Shown here piece after piece: positions 33,653 through 43,728 of a stretch of 64,000 nt of DNA. The stretch lies in NCBI GenBank assembly GCA_033064195.1, contig JARBJD010000040.1, forward strand, positions 62,001 through 126,000, given 5' to 3'. Positions within the stretch are counted from its first letter, which is position 1. The number at the start of each line of letters is the position of its first letter. The stretch comes from Blattamonas nauphoetae. Its lineage: Eukaryota; Preaxostyla; Oxymonadida. The notes under the pieces are model-generated. The model was not told where the DNA came from. It saw only the letters and a program-made list of their open reading frames with translations, and made no database searches. Both the position numbers and the translations under genes were made by a program.

Positions 33653-34427
33653 TTAACAGACCAATTCATTTCTGAACAATCAAAATACATTTCTGAACAA
33701 TTATGTTCATTTCTGAATAATTAAAATGCAATTCAGAACTAGTCGAGCTGTACTGCTCCGAAGGCGTGAGAACTTGCCTGAAAATCGTCTCGTAAACAGA
33801 TTGTTGTTTGTCGTCATCTTCAAATGCTAGTTGTTTGAGATTAGTTGGAGTTGAGAGCCAGAGAGAATTGGAGAGGTTTTCAAAAAGCCCAGTGTGAATA
33901 TCGATTGCCTCCGCAAAAGAAAGAGACAGTGGATTGAGCGTGGTGATGAGTTGAGGGATCAAATCAGCTGTAACAAGTGCAAGTCTGACTTTCGTTGAAC
34001 AGTTCTGGATCAGATAATTGATCGTCTTCATTGTTGTTCCGATGATGGCCTGGCTGGTTGAAGAAATGAGCACCACAATGGATTGTATGAAGTTGGTCAA
34101 GGATTCATCAGTGGTTGGCCCAAAGCTGCTGACAAAATCATCTGCTGACTCTTCATTCGCTGGATGCACAGATTTGAGAAATTTCACCGCTTTAGCTTCG
34201 AGTGAGTCATCAAGAGCAGGCTGTAACTTCATAGTAGCAACGAGAGACTGAAAAACAACAGCATTTTCGGATTCAGATTCAAGTTTTTCTTCATCCCAAT
34301 TCAGGAATGGTGAGCAATCCATTGAAACTGGCAACTGAGGGGAGGACAAGCCAGATGGTACAGTACTTGAGGAGGCAGCTGTTTTCATGTCAATCGTTGT
34401 CTCTCTGATTGATTCTTAGAAAAAACA

Positions 34428-34443
34428 CTCGTTATGGGTCAGA
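34428..34443 (-). promoter_or_regulatory. candidate core promoter motif, copy G
   Basis: Exact consensus; 39 nt from the present ATG but 24 nt from the ancestral start position, now GAG. Confidence 0.65.
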
Positions 34444-34539
34444 CCAAATCGTCGAAGAAAGAGATTGAGATGAAGATGTCGCTCAGAAGGAAGAACAAAA
34501 AAACAACCAACAAAAACTGAGAGGCGATCACTTGTTGCG

Positions 34540-35500
34540 ATCAATGAGAACTCAAATTCATCTCCTCCATCCATGTTCCCTCTCTCACTCTCGTCTCGTC
34601 CTCTCTCTTGAGAGCCATGTCCTCTATTTCATCAGCCTCAGACACAACCACCTTCTCTTTTCCAAACTCCCCACTCTTCACTCTCAACCCCTCCCCCAAT
34701 CCCAGCCTCTCCTCTCCCCAGCCACACTCCTGAGCCTGCTTCCCCTTCACCGGCAACACTAATCCCTTCAAGACTCACTCATCAACGCCTCCCTTCTCTT
34801 CACTCTCGACAACCTTCTCATCGTCGGCCTCTGGTCATGTTTCTTGTTCTGCTGTTGACTCGACAGGGACTTCATTGTTCGACAGCTGTCCTTGCAGACA
34901 CCGACAGCACCGACGCATGGAGTGAACGAAGGCGACGATGTCATGTGCATTCAGCTAGATTCGTGGTCACGGCGGAGACGATGTGACAACTCGCCAGGCC
35001 GACTGTGTTCGTGTTTTGTTTGTCTGTCTGCACGCCGTTGTGTTCGCTTGTGCCCCTCCTGCTCACATCAGCCAATGGCAATCTCGTCCTTTTCTCGAGT
35101 GCAGCTGGTGGTGGCTTTGGGAAAGAGTGAGGGGACAACGGGTGGTCAGTTAATGTGTCGTCGTCGAGAGGAACGAAAAGCGACACCGAGTTTCGTCTGC
35201 CGCTGCTGACACAGGCGGAGATATATGTGGGAGTGGAGTCGTGGATTTCTTCCTCTTTTCCACTTCTTATCTGTCATTTCTTTCTTTCTCCTCTTCTTTC
35301 TCACCCCACAATCCATTCACATTCAGTTCGAGTTGTGTATTCGCTTTTTTTTCTTCTCGCCTTCTCCGTTCATCACATGTTCCCCTGCCTTTCTCCTCCT
35401 CTTCTTCCACCTCACACCTTCATTCTCTTGTCAAGTTTGGAGTTGAATCTTTCGTGACGAAGGAAGAGACAAGTAACGAGTGAAGAACTCGACGACAGGT
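34540..35500. other. duplicated intergenic segment
   Basis: 34738-34949 is almost identical (two differences seen) to 38963-39174, while the following sequence to about 35220 is a clearly more diverged copy of 39175-39460. Several frames are open but none is coherent; probably relics of a GC-rich gene. Confidence 0.55.
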
Positions 35501-35585
35501 CACAGAAAGCGAAGGAGGAAGACAGTCGAGGTGAGCATGGCTTGTGCATCGAATAAACAACCATCAGCATGCGTCACAACGAGTG

Positions 35586-35710
35586 TGGGGAGGGGAGAGG
35601 CAGAGGGGAGTTGGAGGGCGTGAGCGGTGAGGGGAGAGGCAGAGGGGAGTGGGAGGGTGTGGGTGATGAGGGGGAGGCAGACGGGAGTGAAAGGGCGTGG
35701 GTGGCGGTGG
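35586..35710. repeat. G-rich minisatellite
   Basis: Three units of the repeat described at 15691. Confidence 0.75.
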
Positions 35711-35814
35711 AGAATGGATCGAGGACGACAATGAATTGGGCGACGTGTCCTTTCGATTCGTTCGATTCGGCGTCGAAGAGTCAACTGATGAGCGAGGGAG
35801 ATCCAGAATGCTGA

Positions 35815-35950
35815 TGGAGAGAGAGAATCCTAATAGTTCCTGCAAACGAAACCGTGATGTGATGCCAGAGCTGAGAAAGAACACAAACAAACAGTGTTTG
35901 TTGTCAAAGCCACGTCAGAATCGGTTCGAAAGGTTCGTTGGTGCCTGTCT
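35815..35950 (-). repeat. conserved 3' block of copy I
   Basis: Gene-proximal two thirds of the block; the AATCGTTCC word is altered to TAATAGTTCC. Confidence 0.65.
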
Positions 35951-35954
35951 GTTT

Positions 35955-37028
35955 CTATCCACGTCGTGGAACGTTCATGCCCAGCAAATTGTTCCATCCG
36001 ATCGAGAATGCAACAATTCGTCCGCCAGAGTATTTGGTTTTGTCATTTCGCAGCTTTTCCTCGATCACATCTGCGATGGCCTCCATTCTCAATATTCGAA
36101 GCACTTTGTTCCATAGCTGTCGTTCTTCTCTGCCTTGATATTTCCATTTTCGCTGGAAATTGATCATAAAGTCCAGAAAAGTCCAGATTGAGCGATCATT
36201 TTCGAAGAATGTGAGACAACTTGAGATTGTGAGAAAGATGGGCATATGAAGAACAATTTCCATTGCCGGTTGATAAAAGGTACATATTTGGAGGAATCGG
36301 GCGAGGATTTCCAGAAAATATCGGGATTGGTCTTCGTCGACGATCGAAAAGCGGTTGACGCACAAATGGCAAATATACTTCTCCGATGGGATGAGAACTT
36401 GCTTCAAAACTATCTCGTAAACAGATTGTTGTTCATCGCCATCTTCAATTCCAAGTTGGGCGAGGCCACGTGGAGTTGAGAGCCAGAGAGAATTGGTGAT
36501 GGTCTTCAAGAGACTCTTGTGGATATCGACTTTTTCAGTAAATGAAAGTGACTGTGGATTGAGAGTGTTGATGAGTTTGGATATCAGATCAGTTTGGAGG
36601 AGGATAAATTGGACTTTCGGTGAACACCATACGCATAGTGAATCGAGTATCTTCATTGATGCTGTGGTGATGGCACGACTGGGTGAGGAAATGAGCACTG
36701 TGATAGACTGTGCGAAGTCTGGAGAAGAATCACCAGAGAATGATGCAAAATTATCGACAAGAGCCTCGGCTGCTTCAGAATTATTGGGAACCGCATATTC
36801 GAGAAATTTGACAGCCTTTGCTTCCAAAGATTCATCAAGTGCAGGGTGCAGCTTCACAGTGGCAACGAGAGATTGAAAGATAACGGTTCTCTCGTGTTCA
36901 GAATCACAGCCATTGCAATCCCAATTCAGGAAAGTTGAATTGTCTACAGAACATGAAAAGCAGTGAGAAGAGATACCAGGACACTGATAAGCTGTGGACG
37001 CATCAATCTTCGCGTCAATCACGGTCAT
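35955..37028 (-). CDS. armadillo-like family protein, copy I
   Basis: 357 residues from the ATG at 37028 (MTVIDAKIDAS). An ATG seven codons upstream exists, but it starts only 3 nt from the promoter motif, whereas 37028 has the standard 24-nt spacing. The N-terminal region is the GISSHCFSCSVD type seen in E and K, and the motif is degenerate (NSTFLNWDC). Helical core and tail (NNLLGMNVPRRG) are intact, TAG stop. Confidence 0.85.
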   Translation of the reverse strand: MTVIDAKIDASTAYQCPGISSHCFSCSVDNSTFLNWDCNGCDSEHERTVIFQSLVATVKLHPALDESLEAKAVKFLEYAVPNNSEAAEALVDNFASFSGDSSPDFAQSITVLISSPSRAITTASMKILDSLCVWCSPKVQFILLQTDLISKLINTLNPQSLSFTEKVDIHKSLLKTITNSLWLSTPRGLAQLGIEDGDEQQSVYEIVLKQVLIPSEKYICHLCVNRFSIVDEDQSRYFLEILARFLQICTFYQPAMEIVLHMPIFLTISSCLTFFENDRSIWTFLDFMINFQRKWKYQGREERQLWNKVLRILRMEAIADVIEEKLRNDKTKYSGGRIVAFSIGWNNLLGMNVPRRG

Positions 37029-37052
37029 TGATTCAGATTCTGAGCTCATTCA

Positions 37053-37068
37053 CACGTTATGGGTCAGA
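37053..37068 (-). promoter_or_regulatory. candidate core promoter motif, copy I
   Basis: TCTGACCCATAACGTG, one change from consensus, 24 nt before the chosen ATG. Confidence 0.65.
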
Positions 37069-37599
37069 TGAAAGAATCAGCGAAACAATGATATTGAGAT
37101 GAAATAATCAGCAAAAAAGGAAGAAAAAACATCTTGTCACGACAAGGAAGAGGATCGATGAAGGAGAAGACGTCACGAAGGTCTGAGAGTGGTTCTAGCC
37201 TCGCTTGTGGATATCTCTTTGTTTCGCTCCGTGGAAGGACACAAAAAGAAGACTCCTGTCAGACCGACAAAATAGTGTCTCTTTTTTGACACACACGATG
37301 ATGTGTCCATCAACTTCTGTCAACTCTTTTCAAACACAACACCATCACTGACGAAGGATGAGGCGAGGGGAGGAAGACAATCGTGTTCTGGCAGCGTTCT
37401 GGCGAAGAGGTTGAGAAAGGCGATTCTCCTCTTCATGGGTGGATGGATTCTCCAACAAGATGGACGGTGTGGAGGAGATTGCAGACAGACCTGGACATCC
37501 GTATTCTCGCCTTTCTCTCGTCTCGTTCATCGGCTGATTATTCCTCCTCCACAACGAGTGTCGTCGTCCTCGCATTTCATCGTATCGTCAATGATGCAA

Positions 37600-38060
37600 T
37601 GGTCACTCCACCAATCTGCTTGGTTTCATCAAGTCCCAGTTCGATCGTGTCTTCGAAGTCTTCCATTCTTAGCAACTCGAAAGCCCTGTTCTGTTAGCCT
37701 TTCGCACTCATCCCGTTTGAAGATTCGTCCCACAACCATCATTCCTCCACCACATCCACAATCCACCACTCGTCCCAAAACGATGAGGGACAAATAGTGA
37801 TTGTGAGAAAGAGGGACAGGACTGAACGAACACAATCATGAGTTGAGGAGAGCAGCAGACATCGAAAATCAGAGCAAGCATTTCTGTGAAGTGACTGGAC
37901 TGCTGTTTGATGACGACTCGTCTCAAGACCCTCTCACAAACAGCTTGTTGCTCGTTCTCATCTTTGATTCCACAAAATAGTCGTATCAGGTGAAGGACAG
38001 TTGGATCAAAGACAAACCCGGACGAACTCCGCCACAAGGTTGATCCGCCCTCCGACAAGG
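37600..38060 (-). pseudogene. diverged fragment of a family member
   Basis: The minus strand at 37708-38058 reads IKDENEQQAVCERVLRRVV followed by LMIVFVQSCPSFSQSL, matching the family segment IEDENEQQAVHETVLKQVL ... PTMDFVLHMPV. The N-terminal half and tail are not recognisable. Confidence 0.6.
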
Positions 38061-38830
38061 CTCACAAGCTTAACTCGTCATCCACTGACATTTTATACAC
38101 GTTTCGCGGCGAAACTTCGTGAATTTGGATTTCTTATGCGTTCCAGAAAGACCTGGTCCGACAGGATCTTGAGCTCCTCCTCAGATCGCTTGGAAGGCAA
38201 GGAGTTGTTTCAGGGTTGCAAATACATCACACTTACACTCTGTGACCAATCGGACCAAGACCGTTTCTTCTTTAAGTCGTGTGGTGGTGCACCAACGCTA
38301 GCTCGTCAAGTCATTCAAGGCTCAGAGAGCCATCAGTCCATGGGACATCATTCTAACCAGACTTGTGCTCCAAACGTTTCACGTGATATCATCCTCGGGT
38401 ACAGCGCCCGCAAAACAAGATGTTCACTCCAGCAGTGCTCCTCTACACTACTTCGATGTCCATTTGCTGCGGGACAATCATGCCGAGAGATAACGAACAA
38501 TCAGTCGACTTCGGAACGACGCACCATCACCCGCGAGTTCGTCGCGCCGGGGGATGATCAGCAAGGATTCACTGTCAAAAATCAACAAGGTGAAGTGGGA
38601 TTCCTTTTCCACAACAACTCGTGTCTATACACATCTCTCGGGTGCTACTCCAAAAGAAGCTTTCTCGTCAAGCGAGGTAACGACTTCCCATCCACAGCAA
38701 ACAATCGTTGAGAAGAACATGCTTCAACTGTTCGATGGAAAGGTATGGAATCGTTTGTTGGACATTTCAGTTCATTTTTCGTCTTCACTCTCAGTTCGAG
38801 TCAGCACAGTGAAGGCTGGTGTGAGCTAAG
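38061..38830 (+). other. unassigned open stretch
   Basis: A plus-strand frame is open from 38001 to 38711 (for example EGKELFQGCKYITLTLC, GDDQQGFTVKNQQGEVGFLF) and a second to 38829. No start codon context, motif or homologous copy in the window supports a gene; it may be a relic of a GC-rich surface-type gene. Confidence 0.3.
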
Positions 38831-38939
38831 CAAGAGCACGTCTCTTTCTCGCCTCCTTTCCAGATCCGCCCATTCATTTTGGCGAACAGGAACAAAACAC
38901 AAGCAGTATTGATCAAGTGTGAAGATACTTCGGAGAATC

Positions 38940-39650
38940 CTGTATCAGGACAATCTTCCTGAGCCTGCTTCCCCTTCACTGGCAACACTAATCCCTTCAA
39001 GACTCACTCATCAACGCCTCCCTTCTCTTCACTCTCGACAACCTTCTCATCGTCGGCCTCTGGTCATGTTTCTTGTTCTGCTGTTCACTCGACAGGGACT
39101 TCATTGTTCGACAGCTGTCCTTGCAGACACCGACAGCACCGACGCATGGAGTGAACGAAGGCGACGATGTCATGTGCGTCCCGCCAGAATCGTGGTCACA
39201 TCGGAGATGATGCGGCAAGTCGCCAGGTCGACTGTGTCAGTGTTCCGTCGGTCTGTCCTTCTGCACGCCGTCGTGTTCGCTTGTGCTCCTTCTCCTCAAG
39301 TCACCCAACAGCAATCTCGTCCTCCCCTATGTGCGGCTGGGGTTGGTTTTGGCTAAAAGTGAGGGGATAGCGAGTGGTCAGTTGATGTGTCGATGTCGAG
39401 AGGAACGAAAAGTAACACCGAGTTTCGTCTGCCGCTTCTGACACAGGCGGAGAGATGGGTGGGAGGGGAGTGGACACTTCCCCCGCTTCGCCACCTCGCT
39501 AATCTCTTCTCCTTCTCAATCTTCTTCCTTCCCTCCCTCACATCCATATCAGGAGAATGAGTTCTGTCTAACCACCGTCCGGCCAGTTCGAGTTCTCTCC
39601 GCAGCTCTTCCTCGTCTTCATCTCGACCAATCATTAGCACACGTCACACC
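38940..39650. other. duplicated intergenic segment
   Basis: Partner of 34540-35220 and of 12590-13360. No coherent gene. Confidence 0.5.
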
Positions 39651-39656
39651 GAGTGT

Positions 39657-39815
39657 GGTGAGGGGAGAGGCAAGGGAGTGGGAGGGTGTGGGTGGTGAGG
39701 GAGAGGCAGAGGGGAGTGCGAGGGTGTGGGTGATGAGGTGAGAGGCAGAGGGGAGTGCGAGGGTGTGGGTGATGAGGTGAGAGGCAGAGGGGAGTGGGAG
39801 TGCGTGGATGACGAC
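39657..39815. repeat. G-rich minisatellite
   Basis: Four units of the repeat described at 15691, here with GTGATGAGGTGAGAGGC variants. Confidence 0.8.
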
Positions 39816-39889
39816 TGAGCAGGGATCGAGAACGACCATCACTTTGGTAACGACATCTTCTGATCCTTCCCAATCGTCACAATCCGTCG

Positions 39890-40095
39890 ATGTATTGCCT
39901 TCCAAAAGGAGCGGTGTGAGAGAGGCAGTGAAGGAGAGTGTGGCGACCATCGAGCGAGACTTGTGAGAGAGATATTCAATCGTTCCCGCAAACCAAACAA
40001 TCAGGTGATGCCATAATCAACAAAGATCACCCACAAACAGTGTCTGTTGTCCAAAAGGGGTCACAAACTGTTCGAAAGGTTCGCTGGTTCCAGAC
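39890..40095 (-). repeat. conserved 3' block of copy J
   Basis: Full block; CCCACAAACAGTGTCTGTTG variant in the middle. Confidence 0.7.
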
Positions 40096-40100
40096 AGTTT

Positions 40101-41159
40101 CTACCAACGTTCCTGAATGTTCATGCCCTCCTCGTTGCTCCAAATGATCGACCTGAAAACAATATCCCTTCCGTGTGTTTGGTTTCTGTCGTTTCGCAGC
40201 TTCTCCTCAATCACATCTTCGATGCCCTCCATTCTCAACATTCGATGCAGTATCTTCCCCATCTCTCGCACTTCTCCGCCTTCGTCGTTCCAATCCTGCT
40301 GGATATCGACCATTCCATCCATAAAACTCCAGATTAAAGAATCATTTGCGAAATCTGCGAGAGAACTTGGAATTGAAAGAATGACAGGCATATTCAGGAC
40401 GGAATCCATTGTTGGTTGATAGTATGGACACATTCGGAGGAGCCGTGCAAGAAGAGTCATGAATCCTGAAGATTGCTCTCCATCGATGAGCGAATATCGG
40501 TTTACGCACAGATGGCATATATACTTCTCCGACGGGATCAGAACATGAGTTAAAACCGTCTCATGAACAGCTTGTCGTTCATTTCGATCTTTAATTCTGA
40601 GTTCGGAGAGACCATACGGAGTTGTGGGCCAGAGAGTGTTGGTGAGGATGTTCATGAAGTTGGTGTGAATATCTACTCTTTCGTCGAATGAAATAGATCG
40701 TGGATTGAGAGTGGTGATGAGTTGAGGGATAAGATCTGCTTTTATGAGAGCAAGGCGGAATTTTGGTGAACAAAGCCAAATCAGAGAATTGAGCATCTCC
40801 ATTGCTGCTGAGGTGATGATCTGATTGGGAGAAGAAATGAGCACCCCAATGGACTGGATGAAGTTGGTCAACGATTCAGCAGATGTTTGCCCAAAGCTGT
40901 TGAGAAGAGTATTTGCTGATTCAGAATCCTGTGGGTCCACATATTTCAGAAATTTCACTGTTTTAGCTTCGAGTGAGTCATCAAGAGCAGGCTGTAACTT
41001 CATAGTAGCAACGAGAGACTGAAAAACAACAGCATTTTCGGATTCAGATTCAAGTTTTTCTTCATCCCAATTCAGGAATGGTGAGCAATCCATTGAAACT
41101 GGCAACTGAGGGGAGGACAAGCCAGATGGTACAGTACTTGAGGAGGCAGCTGTTTTCAT
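40101..41159 (-). CDS. armadillo-like family protein, copy J
   Basis: 352 residues, intact, with MKTAASSS start, CSPFLNWDEEK motif, IKADLIPQLITTL helix, VHETVLTHVLIPSEKYI segment and NNEEGMN-like tail (SNEEGMNIQERW), TAG stop. The first 80 codons and about 150 bp upstream are nearly identical to copy G, while the rest is clearly different. As in G, the ancestral start position is lost (GAG) and the ATG 15 nt further in is used. Confidence 0.85.
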   Translation of the reverse strand: MKTAASSSTVPSGLSSPQLPVSMDCSPFLNWDEEKLESESENAVVFQSLVATMKLQPALDDSLEAKTVKFLKYVDPQDSESANTLLNSFGQTSAESLTNFIQSIGVLISSPNQIITSAAMEMLNSLIWLCSPKFRLALIKADLIPQLITTLNPRSISFDERVDIHTNFMNILTNTLWPTTPYGLSELRIKDRNERQAVHETVLTHVLIPSEKYICHLCVNRYSLIDGEQSSGFMTLLARLLRMCPYYQPTMDSVLNMPVILSIPSSLADFANDSLIWSFMDGMVDIQQDWNDEGGEVREMGKILHRMLRMEGIEDVIEEKLRNDRNQTHGRDIVFRSIIWSNEEGMNIQERW

Positions 41160-41198
41160 GTCAATCGTTGTCTCTCTGATTGATTCTTAGAAAAAATA

Positions 41199-41214
41199 CT
41201 CGTTATGGGTCAGA
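41199..41214 (-). promoter_or_regulatory. candidate core promoter motif, copy J
   Basis: Consensus motif at the same position relative to the gene as in copy G (39 nt from the ATG). Confidence 0.65.
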
Positions 41215-41299
41215 CCAAATCGTCGAAGAAAGAGATTGAGATGAAGATGTCGCTCAGAAGGAAGAACAAAAAATCAACCTACAAAAACTGAGAGGCGAT

Positions 41300-42240
41300 C
41301 ACTTGTTGCGATCATCGAGTGTGACTAGTGAGAGAGAATCCCACAGACGTTCAGTTTCATATTCTTCACGGACAGTTTGTCCTTCAGCTGCTATGCTGTC
41401 TTCTTTGAGATGTTGATGAGATTGTTGGAAATACTTTGCAGATTGTGAGGAGCGCCAGGGACATGTGATCGTTACGAAGTTAGAGACGTTGCTTCCTGAT
41501 TTCATCTGCTCGGAGAATGCGACGGCTGTCTCCTTCACAACCTCCATCTCAATCAGCAAGATGATCAGAGTGATGAAGCGCTCGTTGTGTGTCAATGTTC
41601 GATTACAAAGCCGTCCTCCGCAAGATGGAATCTGCTGTTGATGACGTGTGTCAGCATCTCCAGTGCCGAGATATCGTCGAATCAGATGTCCGAGATCTGT
41701 ATGAACGAGTTGACGGACGTGAAGAAGAACATGTATCCAGACGAGTCGAATTCCGGCTTCAGTTTCTCGATGCAGTCGACGTAGAGCGTGCTGGTTGCGT
41801 CTGCCAGCTTCAACGCGGCTGTGTTGATGCGCTCACTGTTGATCTCAGCTTCGTCCAGATACCAGCTGCTGGCAATGTGGTCAGTATCGACGACGATCGG
41901 CTCCGATAACGTCGGAGAAGAAGGAGTGGCAGATTTTGGTGTCGATGAGGATGTTGGTGGGGTGTCGCCAGCATCAGATTTCGGTGTCTTCATCGATGTG
42001 CAGTCAGCGACAGATTCGTTGAGTTCGAAAGTGTGCACAAGTTGACATGGAGCCATTTCCCTTGGCGCACGCCTGTTTGCTTTCGGAAAACGTCTTTGCG
42101 TCGATGGATTGCCCAGTCTTGATCGCAAATTGCATCTCTCCGAACAAGTCGAGCTCACCTGTGGTAGTCTCTTCAAGTCGTTCCCATCGCGGCACAATAC
42201 TGACATTGATCAAATTCTGTTGCTGAGAGATGAAGATCTC
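41300..42240 (-). pseudogene. decayed gene of unknown function
   Basis: Minus-strand pieces read as one protein over at least three frames: LINVSIVPRWERLEETTTGE and FGEMQFAIKTGQSIDAKTFS (42213-42060), then HTFELNESVADCTSMKTPKS, a Thr/Ser/Pro linker, DTDHIASSWYLDEAEINSER and YVDCIEKLKPEFDSSGYMFF (to 41682), then after a TGA DDISALEMLTHVINSRFHL, and another frame to 41299 (FITLIILLIEMEVVKETAVA). At least three breaks. The text resembles the beta-sandwich/helix style of surface proteins but I cannot name it. Confidence 0.5.
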
Positions 42241-42339
42241 TCTGTTAGAGAACTGTCGTTGAGAGAATCTGGGAGATGAAAAATAACTAACCTAAAGATC
42301 TGGAAAGATCGGAAGAAACCTTAACTGAAGTGTGGACAG

Positions 42340-42490
42340 CTGGTAAGAGGATTGGCGATAGATAGTCCCAATCGATCCGATAAACGAAACCATGAAGTGA
42401 TGTCAGTTCCAAATAAGAACACTCACAAACAGTGTTTGTTGTCCAAAAGAGGTCGGAAACAGTTCGGAGACGAATGCTGGTTCCTGTCTG
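42340..42490 (-). repeat. conserved 3' block of copy K
   Basis: Starts at GGCGATAGATAGTCCC; includes CTCACAAACAGTGTTTGTTG. Confidence 0.7.
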
Positions 42491-42493
42491 TTT

Positions 42494-43603
42494 CTATTCC
42501 CGTTCCGGAAAGTTCATGCCCTGAAAGTCGTTCAAATATATTGAGTAGATAACAATTTCGTCAGAGAAGTCTCCGTTTTGGTCGTTTTGCAGCTTTTCCT
42601 CCATCACATCTTCGAGGCCTTCTGTTTTCAACATCCGCTGCTCTGTCTTCCACATCTGTCGTTCTTCTCCCCTTTTGACGTTCCTTCCTTGCTGGACGTC
42701 GATCATGAAAGACAGAAAACTGCTAATTGTCTCTTCATTTTCGATGAATGTGAGATAACTTGGGACCGTGAGAACGACTGGCAAACGATGAACAAAATCC
42801 ATCGTCGGTTCATGATACGGAGATATCCGGAGGAATTGGGCAAGTACGTACAGGAAATAACAGGATTGGTCACCATCGACGATAGAGAAGCGGTTCAAGC
42901 ATAAATGGCAAACGTACTTCTCCGAAGGGACCAGAACTTGCTTCAAGATCGTCTCGCGAACAGACTGTTGTCCATTCCGCTCTTTAATTGCGAGTTGTCT
43001 GAGACCATCCGGAGTTGCGAGGCAGAGAGATCTACCGATGGTTGAAAGGAGATATGTGTGGATATCGACTGCTTCTGCAAATGACAGAGACAGTGGATTG
43101 AGAGTGGTGACGAGTTGAGGGACCAGATCAGCTTTGACGAGGAAAAGGAGTATTTCAGTGGAACAATTCTGAAGAAGTCGTTGGAGCATGTCCATTGTTG
43201 CTGAGGTGATGATCTGATTGGGTGAGGAAATGAGCACCAGAATTGACTGGATGAAGCTTGTTGAAGATTCATCAGTGGTTCGTCCAAATTTGTTGAGAAA
43301 AGCTTTGGCTGAGTCTTTATCCTTCGGTTCCACAGATTCGAGAAATTTCACCGCTTTCGCTTTCAAATTGTCATGAAGAGCAGGCTGTAACTTCACAGTG
43401 GCAACAAAAGATCGAAAAACAACGGCCTTTTCGATGTGAGTTTCACGTTTCTTTTCGCTCCAATTCATGAAAGGAATACAATCTGGAGATAAGGATAAGC
43501 AGTGTGAAGAGATACCAGGGCAAGGAGAATCAGTGGAGGAGGAGGATTTCGTCTTCGTTCTTTTAGTCCTTATTCTGTCTGACGGATCCTTGATCGTACC
43601 CAT
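42494..43603 (-). CDS. armadillo-like family protein, copy K
   Basis: 369 residues, the longest copy, intact. The N-terminus differs (MGTIKDPSDRIRTKRTKTK, basic) and then joins the GISSHCLSLSPD type; motif CIPFMNWSEK. Contains VKADLVPQLVTTL, VRETILKQVLVPSEKYV and a DFQGMNFPERE end with TAG. It is the only full copy without the upstream motif: the 5' flank has been replaced by unrelated sequence. Confidence 0.85.
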   Translation of the reverse strand: MGTIKDPSDRIRTKRTKTKSSSSTDSPCPGISSHCLSLSPDCIPFMNWSEKKRETHIEKAVVFRSFVATVKLQPALHDNLKAKAVKFLESVEPKDKDSAKAFLNKFGRTTDESSTSFIQSILVLISSPNQIITSATMDMLQRLLQNCSTEILLFLVKADLVPQLVTTLNPLSLSFAEAVDIHTYLLSTIGRSLCLATPDGLRQLAIKERNGQQSVRETILKQVLVPSEKYVCHLCLNRFSIVDGDQSCYFLYVLAQFLRISPYHEPTMDFVHRLPVVLTVPSYLTFIENEETISSFLSFMIDVQQGRNVKRGEERQMWKTEQRMLKTEGLEDVMEEKLQNDQNGDFSDEIVIYSIYLNDFQGMNFPERE

Positions 43604-43728
43604 TCTGACAGTTTCTTGAACAATTAACTTCCCAGATGAGCAGTTCGAATTCGAAAAACTGCTCTAGCAAGATAATTTATTCTCATTTATGCATGGATGA
43701 CCAAGTGAAAAGGCTTGTTAGTTGTCAG
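43604..43728. other. replaced 5' flank of copy K
   Basis: No promoter motif. It holds an inverted repeat, GAGCAGTT then AACTGCTC around CGAATTCG (about 43637-43663). Unrelated to other copies' flanks. Confidence 0.5.

Larger units (their letters stand above)
29227..33750 (+). mobile_element. Tc1/mariner-superfamily element with a nested insertion
   Basis: Inverted ends begin CAGCTCGACTAGTTCTGAAT; TA duplications at 29225-29226 and 33751-33752. Without the inner TTAA-flanked insertion it would be about 2.28 kb. The transposase lies on the plus strand. Both subterminal regions are packed with short repeats (TTTTTCAGAAATGAACATAA-like on the left, reverse orientation on the right). Confidence 0.9.
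28897..34388 (-). pseudogene. armadillo-like family protein, copy G, split by nested transposons, tail cut
   Basis: The N-terminal part (33753-34388, starting MKTAASSS) and C-terminal part (28897-29226) flank a 4.5-kb mariner element. Removing it with one TA restores ...PSEQYIWHLCVNRYS... in frame, 321 residues. Translation stops at a TAA right after EEKL; the frame beyond reads TDKGGYFGV and on to SIEWHILLGMNL, so a CAA (Gln) to TAA change has removed the tail. The N-terminal 80 residues are identical to copy J. The position of the ancestral ATG, 24 nt from the motif, reads GAG in both G and J, and the next ATG is 15 nt further in. Confidence 0.8.

Noticed and set aside
18493-34388. Splicing as a way to remove the elements in C, F and G
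   Set aside because: I tried donor and acceptor pairs near each junction; all gave a frame change or a stop. Only E works.
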